A DNA stretch of 64,000 nt from Erythrocercus mccallii (Eukaryota; Chordata; Aves; Passeriformes; Dicruridae), in NCBI GenBank assembly GCA_013397435.1, contig VZRG01000303.1, forward strand, positions 1-64,000. The letters run 5' to 3'. Below are positions 50,336 through 60,839 of this stretch, one piece after another; the stretch's first letter is position 1, and each line of letters opens with the position of its first letter. A model generated the notes under the pieces. That model ran no database searches and was not told the DNA's origin. It saw nothing but the letters and a program-made list of their open reading frames with translations. The position numbers were made by a program, and so were the translations under genes.

Positions 50336-52136
50336 ATACACAGTGTGGCTATTCAGAGGTTGTAAAATGGTGCCACTTAATGCCAGGACTGCTGAAGCCA
50401 TGATAATATAATATATATTTTAAAAAAAGATACCCTTGTTTCTAGTCATCTTTTATTGCTTTCTGCATCTTGTCTATCAATAGTGCTTCATTTAGAAGCT
50501 GGAGAATGTTCATTAAAGCATGATTCAAGTAATGATTTGAGTTTTGCTCCAGCAGAAAAAGAAACCATAAAATTTAGGACCTTGAAAAAATATTAATCCT
50601 TGTCAGACATATCAAGTATTTATAGTGCATGTAGACGATATAAAAATAACTGTAGTTTTTCAAAGCAGTTTCTAGATTTTATAAATATAATCTTGCATGT
50701 GCCCCCATCCTTTGGTGTGGTAGGCACTGGGGATCTTTCCTGGCCTCTTTTCCCATGCTGCTGCTAAAGCCTGCATCTGCACAGCAGGCATTGGGATACT
50801 GAGCTGCAGTGCTCAGGGCCTCCAGCAGCACAGTAACATCCAGAGGTGGACAGGCTCCAAGTATCAGCATTTTTTTAATATTTCTCGGTAATCACTGGAG
50901 CTGGAAACTTTGGTTTTCATTAGCTGACTGCTTGGATTCTTACACAGTTCAGTTGCTCCATGATCTGCAGCTTGCAGAAAATCACCCTATGTACTGAGTC
51001 AGAGTAAAGTGGGAGTCACTGGCAATGCACAGCACGCTAATGAGGTCAGGTAGAAGGAACATATAAGTTGCTCTTACAGTAAAATTGTTCCTTATAATAA
51101 TGGCTTCCTCAACCTTCTTAGAGACTTGTTCAGCATGAGGTCAAGTATGAGGTCACTGTTGTGGACAGTGCTGTTGTGTTTTAATACAAGGTGGCAAAAT
51201 TAGAGGTTTTCAGGTCTTGGGACCTAGTAATTTGTTGCACTCAAATCTAAATGTTGTAATCATCTGTAGCATCTTGCATGTCTGCTCCTACCTGGAGCAG
51301 GCACAGGAATAGGCATTTGGTGGAGGTGCCAAGGGGCACAGGAGCAAAGTCAATGGCAGCTGGCTTGAGCCTTAACAGCTTCAGCTGGAGATCTGCTACC
51401 AAAGTGCAGCTGCCTCTGGTGTTAACAATCCTCTCTGATCAGACCAGGTGTATGTCAAGGGTACCATTTACTGTGAGGAGCACCAATTTTAGGTCTCCCA
51501 GTAGCCATTCCTCATAGAAGGAAGCTGGCAGTGCCCCCATCTTCAGGTTTATGCAGTGGCTTCCATTAGAACTTCATCCTCTTACAAAAGGTCTGGATTT
51601 GGCACACCACTAATGATCTGAGCGGGATGTGTGGGATAAATGCCTTCTGAACAGCACTACAGGAAACTTCCCTTACATCATGTTGTAGGCTTTTAAACAA
51701 ATAACTAATTCTTGTCTTGTGTCTGTATAGAAGAACAATATTGACTGTGCTCAAGTATTTTCAGGCTTGATCTGATTTCATAGCTAGGATCGTTTTTGTG
51801 TAATGTAAGAGGCTTCACATAATCACTCTTTTAAATCTACAGCTTATGTTTGACAAGTGGGTCATTGGTTAATGGAAGCAAGTAAATCCAGCTGTTTATC
51901 TTTTCACTAAGACCATGCACTTTCTGTATGCTCTTGTCTGCTCAGAATGGAGATGTGTACATTTTTAATGGCCCTCCCCCTATTTCAGAATAGGGGTGTG
52001 AGCTTTATATTATATTTCAGGTTTTTTTCCCTATATTCAAATAAAATAAAGTCACAGTATTACTTCTGCTGGTATCGGACCTGATCAGCAAATTTGTGGC
52101 AGCAGTTGTGGTAGTATTAATATAATTACTATGTGC

Positions 52137-52199
52137 AATTTTTAAAAAAAGTTGTTAATTTGACTTCATGAGGAAAATTAACAACTTTTTTTAAAAATT
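52137..52199. repeat. Perfect 25-bp inverted repeat (hairpin)
   Basis: The left arm (52137-52161, AATTTTTAAAAAAAGTTGTT...) and right arm (52175-52199, ...AACAACTTTTTTTAAAAATT) are exact reverse complements over 25 bp, separated by a 13-nt loop. No mismatch is present. It could be a very short MITE, a structured RNA segment if transcribed, or a product of template switching during replication. Arms are AT-rich, so cruciform extrusion is plausible. Confidence 0.95.
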
Positions 52200-55100
52200 T
52201 ACTGTTGTACGTTGCTTAAATGTTTTCTTGCTCCTTTACTTCTCCTACCTTAGCTCCCAGTATTTCTGTGTATTCCTCTCAACAGATGCACCTTCCATTA
52301 AAGCAGAACAGGAGTAGCTTTCTCCCAGATAGGTTTAGCTCTTAACATTTTTTGGGTAACTTGAAATTTCAGGGTTTCAAAAATTGCTACATAAGCCTTC
52401 TGTAGGGTCCTGGTGTCTAAATAAAGCACTCGCAGCACTAGGTTAATAAAGCACTCAAAGTATTAATGGAAACTTGGTCTAATAGGTCAAGCTCCAAAAG
52501 TCCTCTTAGGGGAATGCCTGTCAGCAACATAATTTTTGTGACACAGTTTTCAAGTATTCTAATTTTTTTTCAATTCAGACTACTAATAGAAGTGTAACAT
52601 GATTAAAGCTGTCTACGAAAATTATTTTTCCTCTTTATGTGAAAGCTATTTTATTAATAAAGACTTAGCATAAACACTAAGATGATAATGAGCATTAACT
52701 TGCCAGGGGAAAGGGTCTGTTTTCCATCAATAAGTGAGAAAAGCAAAACTTTCAGGTTAGTAAGGGTATTGTGTTAAGCAGCAATTAAATTATACTCAAA
52801 GAACACTTTCTTGCTCCCAAATGCTCTAGTACTTGCAAATAGAAACGATTACTTTAGAAGTATGTTACAGGTCTAAATTCTTAACAGCAAGTTAAAAAGC
52901 ATTTGGGTAAGAAACTCTCAGAAAGAGCAGAATTCCTGAAATGCTTGCATTTGGCTGGGAAGGAGCCTGAAATAGCTGAAAGCAAGTCTATTTGTCTATG
53001 GGAAGAAAACTTCTGTTTTAAAATATTGTGGGTAATACATATATTTGCTCTAGCCCAAAGAGGAGACACTCCCATACTTCTGTGTGAGCTAGAGATCACA
53101 AACAATTCCTTGGCAACCTAGTTTTTCAGAGGCGCTGAGCTGCCTCAGGGATTTTGGCGCTTTGCTGTGTTAATGGCCGCAATGTGTCACACGAGGTGTG
53201 TGAATCCTGGCTGTGATGCAGCCTTTAAATACAGGTGTCACTTCTTGGGGTGGCTGCGTGTGAAGGTGCATGCAGCTCAGCAGGCAGTACTGAAGCCCAT
53301 TCCTCTCGCCCGGATGAAATGAGGTGTAATTAGCTAATGAACAGTATGTTAGCTGAACAATAAGTGTGCTGGGGACTTGTCTGAGGGAAGAAAACCAATT
53401 TGACCCAGGTTCTCTGCAGGTGGTTGAGGAAAGGAAGTGGAAATTGCCCAAGCCTACAAAGGATTATGCCTGACAAAGGAAGTGTTGGAAAGAATGGGAG
53501 TAACAACAACGGAGAAACCTCAGGTGTGGAAGAAATCCTGAGATAAAAAGGAGGAGGCACTCTTTTAGTTGTAGCAATAGAGAAGAAGGATTGGGTTTGC
53601 TTAGCTGCAGAGCTGGAAGTACTGAAAAGATTAGAAAGCCACCTATGGAAGAAAGGATGGAGATGCACCATAGTGGTGCTGAGGATGATGCTTGCACAGA
53701 CTTGTGACAGTAAGTGTTTTGAGGAAGCTGGTCGTAACAGCAGGGCCTGTTTCTGTGCTTGTAAAATGAGGAAAGCTGAAAGAAATCAGTTTTTGTAAAA
53801 TGCTATGAATATCCCAGATAAGAAGCAGTTATCAGGAGAAAGGGGAAGGTTGCATGCAAAGAGAAAAGTGCGCCACTTTCTGTGTAACTTCTTGGCATTT
53901 GCTAATTTCACGGGCAATGGGACACCTTGGCTCTGAAGGAAAGTGATTTGTAGTGCACTGTAGGGTCCTGAGGAAACTGTAGAGTATTTTGCAGCAAGGC
54001 ACTGGGGTTTTGGGCTGGGGTTTGCAATCACAGAAATACTCACACGCTACTGAATGACTTGGTGGTGTGATTTTGATCCTGGTCAGACATGAATGTTCAA
54101 TGGGGTTTTTTTTTTTCCCATTAGCTAGAGCATGTAATACTGTTTATGTTGGCTTTTTGCTGGGTGTGGGAGGACAGACAATTAAAGAGTTTCCTGGGAC
54201 AAAGTAACCCCTTCAAATACTAGTTTGTAAAGATCCAGTCTTTGTCAGCTGGCAAAACATTCTTGATCCAGTAAAATTTAATAGACCATCTGCTGGAATC
54301 ATTACTCTCTTGTGCCAGCCTTCTCCCTTCCTCTGTAGCAGTGGTGAGCATCTTGAGCAGGTCAGCCAGGTCTATATCAATTGACTGAAATGCCTTCAAA
54401 GTATATTGATAATATTTTCAGTGTAGAGCAGTAAGAAGGTATATCACAGATGGAGACTGTCCACTCCCACTTGATTTTATCATCTTTTTACCTTTTTTCA
54501 GACACTCCTCCTGAGCCCCAAGAAAGCCAAAGACTCCTCAATAGCTGAAAATATGTAAATAAATGTTAGACTTATTCTTTCACATTTCCAAGCCCTTACA
54601 GTGGATATCACTGAAAACAAAAGTAACAGACACTAAAGAATCCCAAATTTTGGGTTTGTCTGGAGTTAATGGAAGTAAAAATTCCTTCTCTTTGGAACCA
54701 TTCTTCACTGAAGTATTTCCTGCTCTCACGGGAGCTTTTTGTTATGTAGAAAGTACTGGATAAAAATGTTCCGGCTATTCGGCGTGAACTTCTTATGTTT
54801 TAAGTAAGGAATCCTTTGATGTATACTGAAGAATGCTTCTTTCTAAATAGGAATCTGGCAAGTTTATTCTTTAAAGCAGCTGGATTTAGCTAATTGGATT
54901 TAATAAATGTCTACTAAACCAATTTATTTAATTTAATCTAAGAATTAATATTAAAAGTATAAAACTAGTCTTAAAATATCTTATTCAAGGGTTTTGGAAA
55001 TCCTGTTCCTGTGAATGTAAGTCCTTGTTTTGTAGACAATTCTTGAATCTTGAATTAATCCTCTGATTTCTATTTGATTTCTACAGTAACTATAAAAGGT

Positions 55101-57404
55101 AACTGTGGTCTTTCTAAAGGAAAATACCCACAGTTTGTGGCTCTACAAGATATCTCTCTTTAGCAATCAATTAATGTACTAATAGTCAGATTGGGTTTGC
55201 AGCTCATAAGACTAAATTTTCAAGTATGCTTAGTGGACAGACGCCAAGATTGATTTTATTCTTCCTCACAGGCACAGAACACTTTTTAAAATGTTAAATG
55301 TGAGCTCTGAAATATAAATATGTCTGTATATTTAAAAATAGACTTGAATTACCTCATAGGGATGTGGTCCATGCACATTGTGTAATTGGGACAGCCCTCA
55401 CTTTTTTTCCCCTTTTTTATCTGTGTCCCTCCAGGGAAGGCAAATAATCAAGACTTTGCTTAAAGTGGCAACACTAGAATCCCCGAGGGTGGGAAGCTCA
55501 TTCTTTGCCTATAGGATGTCTGGAGTGATAAGTAGCTGTTTTAATACAACTCATGCAGTGTTTCTTTTCCCTGACAAAATTATCATTTACTGTTTGTCAT
55601 AGTGAGTTTAAATGCCCAGAAATATAAGATATAGAATGAGGTGGCGGGATGGCAGTAGGACAATTTATTCAGTGCTGGGTAAATAAAGAAAGTCTATAAA
55701 GTTACAGTTTTGAATTTTTACCTGAAGTGATTTTATGCCACTCTGTTTTCCTTTGGATTGATCAGTGTTTTTGACAGTATGTCAGCAAAATAGGAAACAT
55801 GAGTTCTGCGTAACCAGGTCAGCTTGAAATTTACCTTGCACCTCATCATGTCTGATACATGTTTGTTGTGTTAGTAACACTGATGTTTCTGTGTGATATG
55901 TTATTGTCACAGGTTAGACCTGTGCTCTAGTTTAGGCTGGCACAAGCCAGTGCTCTCTGATAGACATTCAGTTGCAGATACCTCACTTGTACTTCTCACA
56001 GATAACATGCAAATCTGTATCTCCTAAATCTTCGGTTCCTAATCTGCTAAAGGCAACTTTAGAAATTAGGCTGATTCTGATGCAGCCTAATTAAGTATGC
56101 TCATGGTTCTACCCATCTTACTGAACCTCCTCATGCTGGGAATAAAGTATGTCAATGTACCTTAATGAATTGGGACTACCTTGAACAACCAAGGTGTGCC
56201 CAAGACTTAACAGAGTAACTTCTTTTAGCTCTTCCCAAACTTTCTTCCTGATTTGTTTTATTCACTTATTTTCAAGTTTAAACACTCTTGGCCAACTCCT
56301 TCAGGAGAAACAGACTCTTTCTGCATGGATTTTTTATAAACACATGCACTTGAGTGCTAGAATTAACTGATTTTAATCTACAGTGTGTAAATCTGTGGCT
56401 TTACAGAACTCTGTTAATCTTTGTTGTGATGAAGGAAGATTATGAGAATAGTTAAATTAGAAAAGCAGACTACATTGCCCAGGACCACTGCTTTCCAAAA
56501 GTTACTGCAATCTTCCAACTGTTTTTGGAAACCAAATCTCAGGTCTTTTTTCCCCAGTGGAAAAAACTGCACTTGTGACATGAAACTCCTAGAAAAGTGA
56601 TGTACATGGCCCAAAATACTTACACTTGCATGGTGTTTGCTGCAGTTTGTAGCTGGGCTTTATTCTGAGAAGACTGCAAGCAATATCACACTGATTTCTT
56701 TATGAGCTTAAACATGAGCAGAGATGTCAGAGATGAGGGATGCTTGCTGGCCACTCTAGGGTTAAATGTATTTTTCTTAGTCTCACTCCCTATTCCTCCC
56801 ACCACCCTAAAGTTATCCGAGCAGTGGGGAATTTCTGCGATCATTAATTGTATTTATGGTTTGGCTATGTCATGAAATATTCCCTAAAACTGTGGGGGAG
56901 GGGGTTATCCCCTCACAAATATATCAGCAGAAGTTGTTAGCCTAGCCATCACCTCTGCTGTCAGAGGCTGTACATTGATTGCTTATCAGCATTAAAATAT
57001 TTATAATTTATTTTCACATTAGCTGCCTAATATAAAATTCTGACTCAAGTATGCCTGAGGTCTTTCTAGTGCTGCATTTTGGGCTTTCAGAGGATTTTGC
57101 TCTCAGGCATCATAAATTAGGCCTCATGGCCTTCCTACTGCAGTAAGTGAGGCTTAGAGCAAGTAAAGAGAGAGGAACTGAAAACAAAAGCTCTGAAGAG
57201 GGAGGAGGAACCAGATTTTTGGAGAATTATGTTTAGGCCTATTCCAGTACTCACTAGTATTCTCTCTACCTGGTTCACCACAGCAGAAATCAAAGTACTG
57301 GAATGCATGTGATGTGGTAGAGGTGCTTTTTGCATCAGCAGTACACCTGGGACTTGCTGTGTGGCTAGCATGGCATGGGAGCAGGTGGTCTTGAGAGCAC
57401 ATCA

Positions 57405-57560
57405 TATCTCCATCCTTGGAGATTTTCAAGATTTGGATTGATTACGATCATGTCACCAAATGTGACCTGATCTCATATTGGTGATGATCCTGCTCCAAGT
57501 GGGAGATTAGACTGGATGACCTCCATATGTCCCTTTCAGCCATTGCCTTTGTGGTCTCAG
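57405..57560 (+). mobile_element. CR1 LINE 3' end fragment
   Basis: 'TATCTCCATCCTTGGAGATT' followed by 'TTCAAGATTTGGATTG', then 'GATGATCCTGCTCC', 'GGAGATTAGACTGGATGACC' and 'TCCCTTTCAGCCATTGCC' follows the sense CR1 3' region. The terminal octamer repeats are degraded (GTGGTCTCAG). Confidence 0.85.
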
Positions 57561-60490
57561 TGCTGAAGATCTGCCATATCAGGTTTTGTAATTGCACCCT
57601 TCGGCATTAATTGCTTTCCTGGCTCTTTGCTTTCCTTAGGTGACACATCACTTCTGAGTGCCAGATTTCGGTACTTTCAGCATATCACAGGTGGGGCTTT
57701 TTATTCACACCAAGGCTGACCTTTTATTCTACAGATCAATTCCCTATTTGTGTTCCTAGTGGATGTAAAAATCGATAAAGGCTGCACACATGTACAGTCA
57801 CCTAATGACAGCAACAGGTTTCCTCTTTCTTTGAGACCTTTTAGCTTAGAATGATGGAAGTGGGAAGAAGATGCTGGTGGCTTCCAGCACGTAAAGACAG
57901 GAGTTCTACTTGTGGGCCACACAGTCCTCAGAAACAGGGATGTAGGTAGAGGGCATGCCATGCATATTGCACCCATATTGCATCCAAGCAATTCATATTG
58001 CACCCAGAGCCCCGCAGGCTGTGCTAGATCGAATGAAGCACACTGAAACATGTGCTTTCTGAAAAGCAGTAGCGGGCTTCTTTTGCTTGGCTTGGATTCC
58101 ATAAAGGTAAGGCATTGTGCTGAGGCAGCGTGTGTTCTTCAGACCTTGAGTCCTAATGCAAAGGACTGACGTCTGAAGCAAGGCTGCCATGCTCTACTCA
58201 TCTGCACTTCTCTTCTGTAGCTTTGTTGGTACATGTTTTAAACAGCTTTAGAGACTTCAATAAAGAAGCTTCTGTTCTTTGCCACTGGTGAAGAAATAAA
58301 AATGTTTTTGCAAGTTAGGGTTGCAGAGTGTTTTACTGCTTGCTCCCTAGTGGAGCAGGTAGGGTTATGTCTGGTAGATAAAGACCTGCTATAGATTATT
58401 TTTATATTCTGTCATCACATAGCATTTCTGGCTTCTCCATGTTCTTTGTGTTCATGTGTTACTAAGACACATACTGGCCTTTTTAAAAGAATGGTTTTTG
58501 TTGCTTGTTTTGAAAAAGGCTCCTCCAGTTACCAGATGAATGAAACATTTTTCAATGAAGTGTGCCAATTGCAAATGTCCATAGATTGGTTACTGAAAGA
58601 TAAATTTGAGTATATTTGAAAACTTGGCAGAAAGTATAAGTAAGATGCCCTGTCTTGATGTGCAGAGGACAGTGGCAAATTGGCAGATTAACTTCAGCCT
58701 TGTTAGAGATTGTTCTAACATGTGTGTTAATCTATACATCTGATTTAAATCCAAGGAGATTCTCAGCAGTCCAAGTATTGTGCAGTTGGTGTTAGCGATT
58801 TTATTCACCTTATAAGCTTTCTGTGAATGGTCTATATCACGAATATAATCATGTAAACTAAGCTTTCAGTAGTGTCATTTCAGTCTGAAAGATTAGGTAA
58901 AGATCAGTTAAAATTTCATTAAGTCATTTTGTGCAGAAAAAAATCTGAGGTAGAAACCTGATTAAATTCATACATCAGAACTTCTGAGTTAAAATATCAG
59001 CATGTGTCTCTGAGAACACATTAGAAATATTAGAAACATGGCTTTTGTTTGACCTACCATCTTAAAATTCATTTTAAAAGAGAGTTGGATTTTGGGACAT
59101 GTATTTTTTAAGATGTTAATAGATTGGCCCAAATATTTTGCATCTAACAGCCTTGAGGTCATACACATCTGCTTAGAGACTGTGCCTATAGACACCCTTG
59201 TTGGTTTCTACTTAGAGAAAACAATTTGAAAACAGTATTCTTCTACTGTGGTAGAAGTGCATTATTAGGACATGAGGATAGCTTTTGACCACAAGTTCAG
59301 GTCTGTTCCTGAGGATGACCAGCACTGATCTGTGGTAATGTCAAACTTTGAAGCACATTGCTATTCACGCAAGGGTACATATGCAGAAATCAGAGAGCTT
59401 TGCAGAGGGAAATGGACTGGAGAGGAAGCAAAAACTCTTCTAGAAGAAGGGGAGGAAGACATGAGGGTTGTGTGATTGGTGGTGCTAGCAGTGCCAGAAG
59501 TTCAGTGCTGCTGCCTTGGCAGGTCTCTTCCCTTCTTGTTTCTGATCCAAGGAAGATTTTAAAGGATGTGGCATCAAATGTTTTTTTCTGTGTAAGCCTG
59601 AGAGCAGAGGAATGCTGGAAATGTGCAATGCAGCTTGACAGGTGTGGTGCTGTGCTCTCCAGTGAAGTTGTAAGCAGGGATACGGAGCTTGGTAACTTGA
59701 ACATCCTGGTACTTGGGGTGGAAACGCAGGTGGAATAGCAGGCACATGAACCAGGGGAAAAAGAGCATAAAATAACTAAGACCTTCGTGTGCTGTTTTAT
59801 TATTAGGAGTCCACGGTTTTTTACATCTTGTAGTCTCATGTCACTTAATACTTATGCACTTTTTAAAATTAAAGCGTTTGCCATATGAAACACAAACCCC
59901 ACGCTATGATTCTTGCGAGCTGCAGCCCGTGCGGGCGGGCTTTGTGCGGTGGGGATGGCCATAGCCCCCGGCACACCCGCGCCGAGGGGCGATGCTGGGG
60001 AGAGCTGGGCGGTGTTCCCTGCTGCGGCTCGGCGCCGTGTAAGCGAGCAGCCCGGCGCGGGGGCTCCTTCAAAAGAAGGGGCCCGAGCCCGATAGCTCCT
60101 TGGTGTGGGGAAAAGGCGGACGATGCTGAGGTACCGGGGCACGGAGGGTGATGATGAGGCATCGGGCGTCGGGGTCTCGGCGGGTCTCGCACTAGCCGGG
60201 CGCACACGCGGCTGTCACAGGCGGCGGTGGGCAGGGGCGCGCCGCGGTCCCACGGGAGAGGCGGCGTTTCTGTGCCGCCCACGGGCGCGGGGACAGGCGC
60301 GGGGGCGGCGGGACCGCCGTGCGCGGCCGGGGCGTGCGCGGGGCTGCCCCGGCGCTTTTGTCTGTGCCTGCGCCGAGCGGGGGCCGCCGAACGGCTCGGG
60401 CCGCTCCGCCGCGGGGACCGGCAGCTGCCCCGCGCTCCCGGGGCGAGCGGCTCTTTGTGTGGGGGCGCGGGGCGGGGCGGGCGCCTCTCT

Positions 60491-60523
60491 CCCCCTTCCC
60501 TCCCTTCCCTCCCTTCCCTGCCC
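60491..60523 (-). promoter_or_regulatory. G-quadruplex-prone tract
   Basis: The plus strand carries seven C-runs of three or more, separated by 1-2 nt. The minus strand therefore has seven G-tracts with loops of 1-2 nt, well above the four needed for a quadruplex; the plus strand could form an i-motif. It lies about 200 bp 5' of the MAPRE2 ATG, on the template strand. Confidence 0.8.
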
Positions 60524-60563
60524 GCTGCCGTCCCCGGGCGCAGCGCGGCGCCGGCCCGTTGCC

Positions 60564-60611
60564 ATGGCGAGGGGCGGTCACGTGTGGCGGCGGTGGCGGC
60601 GGCGGGGCTGA
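60564..60611 (+). other. Upstream ORF in MAPRE2 5' leader
   Basis: The ATG at 60564 lies in GCCATGG, a full Kozak core, and encodes 15 residues (MARGGHVWRRWRRRG) before TGA at 60609-60611. The stop is 109 nt 5' of the MAPRE2 ATG, allowing reinitiation. The peptide is very basic (Arg/Trp-rich). It matters only if transcripts start upstream of 60564, which is unproven. Confidence 0.5.
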
Positions 60612-60720
60612 CGCGCGGCGGGGCGGGGCGGGCGGGCGGCAGAGTCGCGGCTGCCGCCACCTTCCGCACACCAGCAGCAGCGGCAGCAGCGCGGGGCTCT
60701 GCGGAGCGGCGGGAGCGCCA

Positions 60721-60839
60721 ATGCCCGGACCGACCCAAGCCCTGTCCCCAAATGGCGAGAACAACAACGACATCATCCAGGACAACGGGACCATCATCCC
60801 CTTCAGGAAGCACACGGTGCGGGGGGAGCGCTCCTACAG
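60721..60839 (+). CDS. MAPRE2: MAPRE2 (EB2) first coding exon, 5' part of gene
   Basis: The exon encodes 39 residues, starting MPGPTQALSPNGENNNDIIQ and ending HTVRGERSY, plus two bases of a Ser codon before the donor ACAG|GTACTG (60839/60840). It is almost identical to the human EB2 N-terminus as I recall it (position 7 is Ala here, Thr in human). EB2 is a microtubule plus-end tracking protein; its CH domain binds the microtubule lattice and its C-terminal EBH domain recruits partners. Those domains lie in exons outside the window. This N-terminal extension is specific to EB2 among EB proteins. The ATG context is weak (C at -3, C at +4), in contrast to the strong upstream ATG at 60564. There is no in-frame alternative start within the exon. 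Confidence 0.96.

Larger units (their letters stand above)
46901..59890. other. Probable intron or intergenic DNA
   Basis: AT-rich sequence without recognised genes. It holds the perfect inverted repeat at 52,137-52,199, a CR1 tail at 57,405-57,560 and microsatellites. The low-repeat stretch at 56,800-57,060 might be a conserved element. Confidence 0.5.

Noticed and set aside
59390..59839. 149-codon minus-strand and 126-codon plus-strand frames
   Set aside because: Overlapping frames with no recognised similarity; probably chance.
59869..60813. 314-codon minus-strand open frame across the MAPRE2 island
   Set aside because: Stop codons are rare in GC-rich DNA. The peptide is low-complexity Ala/Pro/Arg/Gly, overlaps the MAPRE2 exon antisense and resembles no family.
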